In this document: positions 1 to 7,342 of the stretch, one piece after another
How positions within the stretch are numbered: the first letter of the stretch is position 1
Layout of the letters: each line of letters starts with the position of its first letter
Assembly: GCF_029892425.1 (NCBI RefSeq)
Contig: NZ_JARXWB010000048.1
Location: forward strand, 1-47,734
DNA from: Bradyrhizobium sp. BR13661
GTDB taxonomy: Bacteria; Pseudomonadota; Alphaproteobacteria; Rhizobiales; Xanthobacteraceae
Reading direction: 5' to 3'
Length of the DNA stretch: 47,734 nucleotides
Program-made: the position numbers and the translations under genes
The notes under the pieces: model-generated
The model's input: only the letters and a program-made list of their open reading frames with translations
The model's database searches: none
What the model was told of the DNA's origin: nothing

Positions 1-25
1 ACTCGTCAGCCGTGTTCGTCTCCAG

Positions 26-95
26 TGATCGCCATCATCTGGAATCCGTGATCACCATCGCCTGGAACGCCTGATCACCATCTCTGGAATGCGCA
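26..95. mobile_element. IS21-like terminal repeat cluster (one end of an IS)
   Basis: Three consecutive units with a 23-bp period begin at 26, 49 and 72. Each has the form TGATCrCCATC(n)TGGAAt/c, and the last ends in GGAATGCGCA near 95. Clusters of short direct repeats at the ends are known from IS21-family elements, and rhizobial members often show GATC...GGAA units. The body of the element would lie to the left, outside the window. No transposase is visible, so the family assignment is an inference from the repeat style alone. Confidence 0.5.
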
Positions 96-703
96 TAGTG
101 GCGATTTGAGCTCAGCTTTTCGACCTTGGGCGGCTCGAGCATGACCTCCTTGAGATCGTCGCCGCTGGCGACGACGACGACGAAAGTGAGCTTCCCGTCC
201 TGCCTGGTAAGCCCTCCGGCAAGGGCATTGCCGGCAGTGGCCTTCTCGGCGACTTGGACCGCCTCGGAAAGCTCCTGCTTGATCCATTTCAGAGCCACGA
301 TGTTGGCGAGGTCCTCGCGGTCTAGCTCCTTCAAGGAGGCGACGGTCTCCTTCTCCGCAATGCCTCCGGTGTTTGCATCCACGACGTTCTCCCACACCCG
401 CTCATTCCTGACCGTCCGCACGCGATAGACGGGCGGTCCGGATATGTCGAAATTGATGTCGGTGGTCCTCGACCCTTCATGCAGGCGTTCGGCGATCGCC
501 ATGGCCCGGCTGAGCGGAACGTGCGTGGTGTGGAATTGCGCGATGACACGACGGACCACAGCCTCGTCCGTATCGCCTTGCGTCTCTGCGCCTGGGGTGC
601 TGGCGTCGACCGTTTGAGGCACGTCGGCGACTGCCCCCGTAGCGACGAGCGTGGCGGACCAAATGATGAGGGCAAATAGATGCTTCTTCGACATCAGGAA
701 CAT
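35..703 (-). CDS. PepSY-like secreted protein, C-terminus altered by an IS end
   Basis: The reading frame encodes about 222 residues. I start it at 703 (MFLMSKKH...), where a signal peptide (LFALIIWSATLVATGAVA) follows; 694 is equally possible. The mature part has a PepSY-like layout: an early segment YRVRTVRNERVWENVVDANTG resembles the strand carrying a processed-substrate motif, followed by a second alpha/beta half. PepSY proteins are periplasmic and often modulate peptidases or sensor systems. The last roughly 15 residues are encoded inside the IS21-like repeats, so the native C-terminus is lost or replaced. It is the last gene of the minus-strand cluster starting at 1848, with 14 bp to the gene upstream. 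Confidence 0.65.
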   Translation of the reverse strand: MFLMSKKHLFALIIWSATLVATGAVADVPQTVDASTPGAETQGDTDEAVVRRVIAQFHTTHVPLSRAMAIAERLHEGSRTTDINFDISGPPVYRVRTVRNERVWENVVDANTGGIAEKETVASLKELDREDLANIVALKWIKQELSEAVQVAEKATAGNALAGGLTRQDGKLTFVVVVASGDDLKEVMLEPPKVEKLSSNRHYAHSRDGDQAFQAMVITDSR

Positions 704-717
704 TCCGTTCTCATTGG

Positions 718-1263
718 CTAATCGTAGGAGGGGCGGGCGAAGAGGAAGGCGGCGCTGCAACGGCCATTGTCTGCGTCGCACCAGCGCCTCGAATGCTCGA
801 CAGACGGTCGCTGTCTCGCCCGTCGCGCGTGGGACGACGTGTTCCTCAGCTTCGACTCGGCCTTGCCGTACATCGGCCGGTGAGCCGCTTGATCAGCGTC
901 GGACCGCGCCATGCTGTCGCGCACCTGAGGACTCAGTGGCGCGACGGTGACGCCTTCGCTATCATCGACGGGCGCCGGCGAGCCTGTATCTTGAGCAGCA
1001 TCGGGCGCATCGAGGCGGCCTGGCTGCGAGCCTGCCGCGATCCTGTCTTGGTCTGCGATAGCTGGCAGAGGATGATTGGTATCGATCACCACCGGCTCCG
1101 GTCCCTTGACATCGGAGTGGATGCGGATGGGCGGGAGCGCCGTATTCGAAAGCGCAAATCGGTCCGGCAGCGGCGCGGGCAGCACCCAATCGGCGGCCAA
1201 CAGCAGCAAGAGCAACGCGCCACTGACCGAGAGAAAGTAGCCCCGCACGGGGAGGACCGAGTC
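718..1263 (-). CDS. hypothetical membrane-anchored protein
   Basis: About 181 residues from the ATG at 1263; 1284 is an alternative start. A single hydrophobic segment (FLSVSGALLLLLLAADWVLP) near the N-terminus is followed by a proline- and aspartate-rich periplasmic stretch with no recognisable domain, then a basic, Cys-containing C-terminus. This predicts a bitopic inner-membrane protein with a disordered periplasmic tail. It lies 14 bp upstream of the PepSY gene on the same strand and probably shares its transcript. I do not recognise a family. Confidence 0.6.
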   Translation of the reverse strand, partial: DSVLPVRGYFLSVSGALLLLLLAADWVLPAPLPDRFALSNTALPPIRIHSDVKGPEPVVIDTNHPLPAIADQDRIAAGSQPGRLDAPDAAQDTGSPAPVDDSEGVTVAPLSPQVRDSMARSDADQAAHRPMYGKAESKLRNTSSHARRARQRPSVEHSRRWCDADNGRCSAAFLFARPSYD

Positions 1264-1304
1264 CATTGACCCGCTCGCGCGCATCGATAGAACGGATCGT
1301 CTAC

Positions 1305-1484
1305 TCACGACGGCTTCCCTCTGACAACGAAACTGAGGCTCATCAAGCGATCGGAAGCCCACGCGTGCGAGCGCCCTTCGCGTCCCAGCGAGCCCGTGCC
1401 AAGCCGTGCGTGCGATTGCCGGATCGACCCCATGGCCTCGAAGGCCCCGATGGAATCCGGCGTATCAAGAGCGCGTTCGGCCAT
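1305..1484 (-). CDS. small hypothetical protein
   Basis: A 59-residue frame beginning MAERALDTPDSIGAF at 1484, two bases after the stop of the preceding small gene (1487). The tight spacing and the position inside a run of same-strand small genes support it. It has no signal peptide or membrane segment and no family I recognise. A longer upstream extension of the same frame to 1721 overlaps two better genes and is rejected. Confidence 0.45.
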   Translation of the reverse strand: MAERALDTPDSIGAFEAMGSIRQSHARLGTGSLGREGRSHAWASDRLMSLSFVVRGKPS

Positions 1485-1486
1485 GG

Positions 1487-1645
1487 TCAGGTCGTCCGCA
1501 ATGCGGGATCGACGGTCGACTTGGGCGCTATTCCTCTGCGCTCGAGCTCCGACTCGATCATGTCGAACACGCATTCGACGGGCGCCAGCCAGACATTGAC
1601 CCAGCAGATGATGTAGTCGCGGGATAGCAGCAGCACCGTCGTCAT
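1487..1645 (-). CDS. small hypothetical protein, hydrophobic N-terminus
   Basis: A 52-residue frame starting MTTVLLLSRDYIICWVNVW. Its ATG at 1645 overlaps the TGA of the upstream gene (ATGA), a typical translational-coupling arrangement. The N-terminal half is hydrophobic with Trp and Cys and could be a short membrane segment; the C-terminal half is charged (DMIESELERRG). Its function is unknown, and the best evidence that it is real is the coupling. Confidence 0.55.
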   Translation of the reverse strand: MTTVLLLSRDYIICWVNVWLAPVECVFDMIESELERRGIAPKSTVDPALRTT

Positions 1646-1848
1646 GCGAGCTTCCTCCGCTCCGCATAGCTCGATGCCGGTGTCGTCCCGCGGACGGCAA
1701 GCGCGTCCGCCCACGCAGCAAGCGAAATCACGATCCCGAGCACCAGGCTCAGTGCCACGAGTGAGAGCGCCACGATCAGGTTGAGCGACGCCAGCGCGAG
1801 CCCCGGCAAGGGATTTTCTCGCAGGAGCGACACCAGCAGGGTTGACAT
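1642..1848 (-). CDS. small integral membrane protein, first gene of cluster
   Basis: 68 residues. A short N-terminal segment is followed by a long hydrophobic stretch (LNLIVALSLVALSLVLGIVI) and a basic tail, so one, possibly two membrane passes. The ribosome-binding site AGGAGA lies 7 bases before the ATG. A 24-bp element shared with the RND/TetR promoter region sits directly upstream at 1860-1883, which makes this the promoter-proximal gene of the minus-strand cluster. No family is recognised. Confidence 0.6.
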   Translation of the reverse strand: MSTLLVSLLRENPLPGLALASLNLIVALSLVALSLVLGIVISLAAWADALAVRGTTPASSYAERRKLA

Positions 1849-1859
1849 TCTCGGTCTCC

Positions 1860-1883
1860 TTAATAAACTACACCGTATATTTC
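1860..1883 (-). promoter_or_regulatory. putative TetR operator/promoter, copy 1
   Basis: Read on the minus strand, this 24-bp stretch matches 22 of 24 positions of the element at 4163-4186. The shared core is ATATACGGTkTAGTTTATTAA. It is an imperfect palindrome and lies about 12 bp upstream of the small membrane gene at 1848. In both copies it has the same orientation relative to the gene it precedes. The binding protein is inferred to be the TetR regulator at 3425-4087. Confidence 0.6.
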
Positions 1884-2010
1884 ATATACATCACGAGGCA
1901 CGGGTCGTTGTCAAGGCGAGGGCCTCACAAGCGCGTGTTCGGGATGTCGGGCGGCGGCACAGTGTCGTCTCCCGTCGAACAGGATGTCTCAACCGGAGAA
2001 GGTATTCGTC

Positions 2011-2265
2011 ATGATCAAGTACAGGCCGGCACTCTTCATCGTGATGGTCGCATCGCTCGTCAGCACAGCAAGCTTCGCCCAGGAAGACCGCGGCACGGCG
2101 GAGGAGAGAGCCGCGTGCACTCCCGACGCCTTCCGCCTGTGTAGCTCCTACATTCCCGATGCTTCGGCAGTCGAGGCCTGCCTTCGGCTCAGAAAATCGA
2201 ATCTGAGCGAAGGGTGCAAAGCGGTGTTCGACCACGGAACGACCGGATCGGGCAGGAACAGATAG
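2011..2265 (+). CDS. small secreted cysteine-containing protein
   Basis: 84 residues from the ATG at 2011, with GGAGAAGG upstream. A signal peptide (MIKYRPALFIVMVASLVSTASFA) precedes a mature part that has four cysteines with the pattern C-x6-C-x11-C-x10-C in an E-rich helical context. This pattern resembles the small periplasmic Cys-rich proteins common in Bradyrhizobium. It faces the minus-strand cluster across a 160-bp divergent region. Its role is unknown. Confidence 0.65.
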   Translation: MIKYRPALFIVMVASLVSTASFAQEDRGTAEERAACTPDAFRLCSSYIPDASAVEACLRLRKSNLSEGCKAVFDHGTTGSGRNR

Positions 2266-2362
2266 GGCCAGCGTCGCGGTGGTGCGACGGGGCTCCGATC
2301 GGCAGTCCGTCCTCGGGGCCCCGATTCACAACCACACCGCAGCAGCAAACAGGAGCGCTCAG

Positions 2363-2800
2363 ATGAGCACAGTGTACATTCCCGCTCTGGCCGCGTTCGG
2401 GGGGTCGGCTTTCGGAGCGGTCTCGACCATCGTGAGTGGATGGTTCAGCCGACGCCGCAGGCTGCGCGAGCGATATCACGCTCGCTCGTTCAGCAAGCGC
2501 GAACGGCTGTATCGGAGCTTTATCGAGGAAGCGTCGCGGCTGTATGCCGACGCACTTGTTAGCGAAAGGGCGGAAATCCCGCAACTGGTCGGTCTCTACA
2601 CACTGGTCGGGCGAATGCGGATCTTGTCGAGCGACGAGGTCGTTCACGCCGCGGAAAGGACCGGCCGCCTGATCATCGAAACCTACCTGTCGCCGAACCG
2701 GACCTTCGTCGATCTACCTGAGTTCATAGATGAAATGGATCCGCTGCACGCATTCGGCGAAGCCTGCCGGTGCGAGTTGTTGAATCTCCCGCCGCGTTGA
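2363..2800 (+). CDS. hypothetical membrane-anchored protein
   Basis: 145 residues from the ATG at 2363, with AGGAG 8 bases upstream. The N-terminus (YIPALAAFGGSAFGAVSTIVSGWF) is a membrane anchor followed by a basic RRRRLRER stop-transfer. The remainder is a helical cytoplasmic domain with a conserved-looking LYRSFIEEASRLY segment. This architecture (one TM, then a helical bundle of about 110 residues) is frequent in rhizobial hypothetical proteins. It ends 8 bp before the decayed TetR gene, so it may once have been co-transcribed with it. Confidence 0.65.
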   Translation: MSTVYIPALAAFGGSAFGAVSTIVSGWFSRRRRLRERYHARSFSKRERLYRSFIEEASRLYADALVSERAEIPQLVGLYTLVGRMRILSSDEVVHAAERTGRLIIETYLSPNRTFVDLPEFIDEMDPLHAFGEACRCELLNLPPR

Positions 2801-2808
2801 GTAGGACC

Positions 2809-3428
2809 ATGCAAGAGCTCACCGGGGACCACGCCAAATCAGCGCGCACCGTCCGCAGGATCGTGCAGGCAGCGCTTCATCTATATCGCGAGATCGGTCA
2901 CAAGAAGACCACCGTCGCCGACATCGCAAGAATTTCGTCGATGTCCTCAGCGAACATCTATCGCTTCCTTGAGGCGAGGCAAGCGGTTGAGGATTTCGTC
3001 GTGAAGCAATTGCTCGAGGAGACGGCCAACGCAGCGACAGAAACAGCGCGCAACGGCGGCTCGGCTCTGTCGCGTCCTGGCCGCGACCCTCAAAGCCGCC
3101 GTTCAGCTCAATGAAGAGCGTCGGGCGAGGAACCCGAAGCTCCACGACCTGTTGGTCTCGGTAGTCCTTCAGAACTCGGCCATCGTTGTCTGCCGATCAG
3201 ACCGGGATTCGCCCGAGCTTCGAGGAAATGATGCATTTCTGCGGGGATGCTCTGCGTCGAGCGCCGGCAGCCGGCGGAGCAAATGAAGCGCGCCTCAGAG
3301 CCGTCGGAGAAAGATAGACGGCCTTCGCTGGCTATGCGATCGGGAAGAGCCGGCGCTTGGTGCTCGGCTTAGACCCCGACAAGGCGCGCATGGATGGACC
3401 GATCAGAACTTCTGTTTCGTCGCTCTAG
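2809..3428 (+). pseudogene. decayed TetR-family regulator
   Basis: The intact N-terminal part starts at 2809 and carries a TetR helix-turn-helix (TVADIARISSMSSANIYRFL). The frame then closes at 3114. Reading on in frame +1 from about 3062 restores a TetR-like ligand domain (AATLKAAVQLNEERRARNPKL). A further shift near 3190 gives a SFEEMMHFCGDALRRAP-type helix, and a last segment (PDKARMDGPIRTSV) runs to about 3428. At least two frameshifts therefore separate recognisable pieces. It converges on the intact TetR gene with a 4-bp overlap. Confidence 0.7.
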
Positions 3429-4087
3429 TGAGACCAATCCGTCTCACACGCGGCGAGAAAAAAGCCTACGCGCTCGCGCAGGAAGACAGAAAGCTCCTTC
3501 TTCAGATCTTTCGGCGTCTCCCCGAGAAGGGACCGGAACAGCATCGGGAGAAGAATAAGATCCAGAAAGATCTGTGCCGTGGTGCGGCTTCGTTTTGCGC
3601 TGAAAGGGCCCTTCGGAGCCCGCGCGAGTTTCTGTGTCGCGTCGTTCAGGAGCTGGGATACGGCGGTCAACGAGCGATCCCGCGCAGCGTCGTGGACGTT
3701 GCGGCTCAACTCGGGGAAGCGCGGCGCCTCGGCGATCGTGGCGCGCACCATGCCCAGCGACTCTTCGAAGACTCGCTCGATGATGACTGTCCCGAGGCTC
3801 ATCAGCTTGTCTTCGATCGTGCGACCCTCGGGTGTGAAGCCCTCGAAATCCGTGAGTCCGCTGATGGTACGGGCAACCACCGCCGCGAATAGTGCCTCCT
3901 TCCCGGGGAAGTGAGCATAGATCGTCGGTTTGCTTGCGGGAGCCATCTCGGAAATGTCGTCGATGCTCGCGCTTCGGTAACCCTTTTCCAGGAACAACTG
4001 CTGCGCCGCATCGAGGATCCGGGCCTGGACGTCGCCGGCAAGATCCTTGGACGGTCTGCCCCTTTTGGGGCCGGTGGGCTTCTTCAT
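3425..4087 (-). CDS. TetR/AcrR-family transcriptional regulator
   Basis: 220 residues from the ATG at 4087 (MKKPTGPKRGRPSKD). The N-terminal helix-turn-helix (SIDDISEMAPASKPTIYAHF) is followed by the all-helical ligand-binding domain, with normal family length. TetR proteins next to RND pumps usually repress them until a toxic ligand binds. The gene is divergent from the pump operon, and the 204-bp gap holds the 24-bp element repeated at 1860. I infer that it controls itself, the pump operon and the small-protein cluster. The longer frame to 4129 lacks a good ribosome-binding site. Confidence 0.85.
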   Translation of the reverse strand: MKKPTGPKRGRPSKDLAGDVQARILDAAQQLFLEKGYRSASIDDISEMAPASKPTIYAHFPGKEALFAAVVARTISGLTDFEGFTPEGRTIEDKLMSLGTVIIERVFEESLGMVRATIAEAPRFPELSRNVHDAARDRSLTAVSQLLNDATQKLARAPKGPFSAKRSRTTAQIFLDLILLPMLFRSLLGETPKDLKKELSVFLRERVGFFLAACETDWSH

Positions 4088-4162
4088 TTTCGATCTCCCA
4101 TCACGAGTCTGTGCGCGTCTCCTTCCCACTTGACACGAGCGGTCGGAAAAGGCAAGAAAAAG

Positions 4163-4186
4163 AAAATATACGGTTTAGTTTATTAA
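4163..4186 (+). promoter_or_regulatory. putative TetR operator/promoter, copy 2
   Basis: An A/T-rich 24-bp element in a GC-rich setting, with core ATATACGGTTTAGTTTATTAA. It is 22/24 identical to the minus-strand copy at 1860-1883. Positions 4163-4181 form an imperfect 9+1+9 palindrome (7 of 9 arm positions pair), as expected for a TetR dimer. It lies between the divergent TetR and RND operons. Confidence 0.6.
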
Positions 4187-4290
4187 CGCCGCTGGTGCCG
4201 CTTTCGTGGCGAACTCAGCGGCTGCTTCCGGATGACGGTTTGCAACATGGGCGTTCTGTACCTGACTACCCGACCGCTGAGGAGATTGTC

Positions 4291-5157
4291 GTGACTGTGT
4301 TTACCTGTGACCCGCCCGCTTTGCAGGGCAGCGTCCTGCTGCGCGAGCTGCATCAGAGGGTCGCTGGCGGGCTCGCCTCCGCCATCAACCTGGTCTCGGC
4401 TGCGGCCATCGGCGCCGAGGGGGCAGAGGCCAAGCATGCTCTAAGCGAGGTCGTCGAACTGCTGCATGGCTATGCGGACGTCCATCGGACGCTGGAGATG
4501 CCGCGCGCCGAGATGCTGATTCACGCCGAGTCCTATATCCACGAATTGGGCTACGGCATGCGCCGTGCGCTGCTGGACCGAATGAACATTCAGCTGACAT
4601 TCGCGACCCGTTCTCTGGTGCTCCAGCCCGAGCGCTGCTGGCAGCTCGGCCTGATCGTCCATGAGCTCGTGATGATCGCGGCAGAGCACGCCTGCTTCGA
4701 AGCGCGGGCCGGCCAGATAGAGGTCAGGCTGACCCGCAACGGCGCGATGGCGAACTGCGTCATCGCGGATAACGGCTGGCGTTCGGTGCGCAACGTTTCG
4801 GATCGCGAGTTTCGAACCACAAAGAATCTCGTCCGAGCTCTCGGCGGCAGCATCGAGCGGGCCTTCGGCAAGGACTTCACGTCGATGATCCTGTCGTTCC
4901 CGCTGACTGAGCGGGAGCGGGCAGTGAACTGGACGATTGCAGCGCGCCAGATGAAGCCGCGTCGTTGCACGGCAGCGATCGTTTCCAATGATACGACGCT
5001 CGCCGCGAGAGCGGCGGTCAGTCGCGGCCGTGCTGTCGCAAACGAACCGGATCAGAAACCGCCTCGCCGGCGCCAGGGCCAATTGGCTGTGTCCTGCCGC
5101 TCCGTGAATGTGCTCGGCGAGCTGTCGTCACCCAGCCATCATATGGACGCGCCATGA
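4291..5157 (+). CDS. histidine-kinase-like protein (HisKA_2/HATPase type), degenerate
   Basis: 288 residues from a GTG at 4291, with GGAG 7 bases upstream. Residues ~15-70 resemble a HisKA_2 dimerisation helix with a candidate phospho-acceptor His (LLRELHQRV). Residues ~110-200 resemble a HATPase domain: the N-box region reads LIVHELVMIAAEHA and the G1 box IADNG. The N-box Asn that normally coordinates Mg-ATP is replaced, so kinase activity is doubtful. There is no sensor or membrane domain. The stop overlaps the ATG of the next gene (ATGA), placing it first in the RND operon. Confidence 0.6.
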   Translation: MTVFTCDPPALQGSVLLRELHQRVAGGLASAINLVSAAAIGAEGAEAKHALSEVVELLHGYADVHRTLEMPRAEMLIHAESYIHELGYGMRRALLDRMNIQLTFATRSLVLQPERCWQLGLIVHELVMIAAEHACFEARAGQIEVRLTRNGAMANCVIADNGWRSVRNVSDREFRTTKNLVRALGGSIERAFGKDFTSMILSFPLTERERAVNWTIAARQMKPRRCTAAIVSNDTTLAARAAVSRGRAVANEPDQKPPRRRQGQLAVSCRSVNVLGELSSPSHHMDAP

Positions 5158-6269
5158 CATCCCACTCGTTCAATCCGCCTCAAACCGGTCGTGCGCCGAA
5201 GTTATTCGTCGCGGCCGTCGCGCTGGTCGCGGCCACGCTCAGCGGCTGCAATGACCACAGCGCATCGACAGTCACGCGCGCGGCGATCGTCCGGACCGCG
5301 CTCGTGCAGCCGCGCGACCGCCGGGCTGACATCACGCTGACCGGGGAGGTCCAGGCGCGCTTCCGAGCTGATTTGTCGTTCCGAATCAGCGGCCGCGTGC
5401 TGGCGCGCTATGCCGATGTCGGCTCCCACGTCAGGGCCGGAGAGGTGCTGGCGGTTCTTGATCCCGCCGAGCAACAGGCCGACGTCGATGCCGCGACCGC
5501 GGCGGTGACATCCGCGGAAGCTCAGCTGCGGGTGGCGATGGCTACCTTTGAGCGGCAGAGGTCGCTGATTGCAAGCGGCTTCACGACCCGCCCGGCCTAC
5601 GATCAGGCGCAGGAGGGCTTGCGCTTGGCGGAAAGCACGCTGGAGGCCGCACGAGCGCAACTCGGCACCTCGAAGGAAGCGCTCGGCTACACGGCCCTGC
5701 GCGCCGAAGCCGACGGCGTCATCACCGCACGCAACCTGGAAGCAGGCCAGGTCGTGCCGGCCGCGCAGCCCGTATTTTCGCTGGCACGAGACGGAGAGCG
5801 GGATGCGGTGTTCGACGTCTACGAATCCGTCTTCCTTGGCCAGACCGACAGTCGCGGCGTCGCGCTGTCGCTGGTCTCCGACCCCGCGGTGACGGCGCTG
5901 GGACATGTCAGGGAAGTCTCGCCGGTCATTGACGCGAAGAGCTCAACGATCCGCGTCAAGGTATCGATCGAGAATCCATCGGCCGCGATGACGCTCGGCA
6001 GCGCTGTCGCCGGAACGGTCAAGGCGACGGCGCAGACCGAGATTGCGTTGCCGTGGAGCGCATTGATGGCGGCCGGTGAAAAGTCGGCGGTCTGGACCGT
6101 CGATCCGGCCACGCGCACGGCGTCGCTGAAACAGGTGACTGTTGGCGGCTACGAGGCGGGTGAAGTGTTGATCAAAGCGGGGCTCGAGCCCGGCGAGCGC
6201 GTCGTGATCGATGGCGGCAAGCTTCTGAGCGTAGGCCAGCTGGTGACTTATGAGGGAGACCGGTCATGA
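5154..6269 (+). CDS. RND efflux periplasmic adaptor (membrane-fusion lipoprotein) 1
   Basis: 371 residues with a lipoprotein signal peptide ending in the lipobox LSGC, so it is anchored to a membrane in the periplasm. It has the HlyD/AcrA order: a lipoyl half-motif (RISGRVLARYADVGSHVRAG), an alpha-helical hairpin (~residues 100-165), the second lipoyl half (GVITARNLEAGQVV), and beta-barrel and membrane-proximal domains. Adaptors link the inner-membrane pump to an outer-membrane channel. It overlaps the gene before by 4 bp and the gene after by 4 bp, so all four genes are translationally coupled. Confidence 0.9.
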   Translation: MTSHSFNPPQTGRAPKLFVAAVALVAATLSGCNDHSASTVTRAAIVRTALVQPRDRRADITLTGEVQARFRADLSFRISGRVLARYADVGSHVRAGEVLAVLDPAEQQADVDAATAAVTSAEAQLRVAMATFERQRSLIASGFTTRPAYDQAQEGLRLAESTLEAARAQLGTSKEALGYTALRAEADGVITARNLEAGQVVPAAQPVFSLARDGERDAVFDVYESVFLGQTDSRGVALSLVSDPAVTALGHVREVSPVIDAKSSTIRVKVSIENPSAAMTLGSAVAGTVKATAQTEIALPWSALMAAGEKSAVWTVDPATRTASLKQVTVGGYEAGEVLIKAGLEPGERVVIDGGKLLSVGQLVTYEGDRS

Positions 6270-7342
6270 AAATGCAGGTCACGATGATCGCCGGCGCGGT
6301 GGCGTCGACATTGCTGCTCGCCGGCTGTCAGCAGGAGACGAAGGCGCCGGAGCCTGTGCGTCCCGTCCTGTCGATGCGGCTCGAGCCAGATCGGGGAGAT
6401 CGCGCGGTGGCCGTTGGCGTTATCGAGCCTCGCTACAAGACCGATATCGGTTTCCGCGTGCTAGGACGGTTGACGTCGCGCCCCGTCTATGTCGGCGACC
6501 TTGTCAGCGAAGGACAGATTGTCGGGGCGATCGATCCGACGGCTCTTGACCTCGCCGTCCGTTCAGCACGAGCGCAGCTTGCAAAAGCCCAGGCCCAGCT
6601 TGCCACTGCCCAAGCGACGGAGAATCGGCAGCGCACGCTCATCAACAGCGATGCGACAACGAAGCAGACGCTGGACAACGCCGAGCAGGCGCGTGCCGGC
6701 GCGGAAGGCACGGTTGCGCAGGAACAGGCAAACCTCACGAAGGCGATCGAGCAGCTCGGCTATGCCCAGATCAAGGCGGACTTCGGCGGAGTGGTCATCG
6801 CAGTCGGCGCGGAGGTCGGCCAGGTGGTCTCGCCCGGTCAAAGCGTGGTCACGGTCGCGAGGCCTGAGATTCGCGAGGCCGTCGTCGATATTGGAGAGGA
6901 TTTTCCTGTGCCGCTCGAAGTCGGCTTGCCTTTCACCGTCGGCCTGCAACTCCTTCCGGATGTCCAAATCGGGGGCAGAATACGCGAGGTCGCACCGCAA
7001 GCCGATCCCGTGACGCGCCTGCGACGAATTCGAATCGCGCTCGACAATCCGCCTGAGAGCTTCCGCCTGGGCGCGACCGTCACGGCAAAGCTCGGCAAGG
7101 ACCAGAGCCCGGTGCTGCGTCTGCCCGCATCTGCGGTGCTTGCCAAGGATGGCGCGAGCTTCGTTTGGCTGGTCGATCAGCCCGCCGAAACTGTGTCGCT
7201 GCACAAGATCGATGTCATTCCCGACCAGAGCGGATTCCGCGTCACCGCCGGAATCGCTCCCGGCGCACGCGTCGTGACCGCCGGAGTTCACAGCCTCAAG
7301 GCAGGACAGCAAATCCGTATCGCACAGGATCAAGAGCCATGA
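6266..7342 (+). CDS. RND efflux periplasmic adaptor (membrane-fusion lipoprotein) 2
   Basis: 358 residues with lipobox LAGC and the same fold order as the preceding adaptor: lipoyl half (RVLGRLTSRPVYVGDLV), coiled-coil hairpin rich in AQLAKAQAQLATAQ, second lipoyl half and barrel. Its sequence differs clearly from adaptor 1, so this is a diverged pair, not a recent duplication. Two adaptors in tandem before one permease suggest a heteromeric adaptor ring. It overlaps its neighbours by 4 bp on both sides. Confidence 0.9.
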   Translation: MKMQVTMIAGAVASTLLLAGCQQETKAPEPVRPVLSMRLEPDRGDRAVAVGVIEPRYKTDIGFRVLGRLTSRPVYVGDLVSEGQIVGAIDPTALDLAVRSARAQLAKAQAQLATAQATENRQRTLINSDATTKQTLDNAEQARAGAEGTVAQEQANLTKAIEQLGYAQIKADFGGVVIAVGAEVGQVVSPGQSVVTVARPEIREAVVDIGEDFPVPLEVGLPFTVGLQLLPDVQIGGRIREVAPQADPVTRLRRIRIALDNPPESFRLGATVTAKLGKDQSPVLRLPASAVLAKDGASFVWLVDQPAETVSLHKIDVIPDQSGFRVTAGIAPGARVVTAGVHSLKAGQQIRIAQDQEP

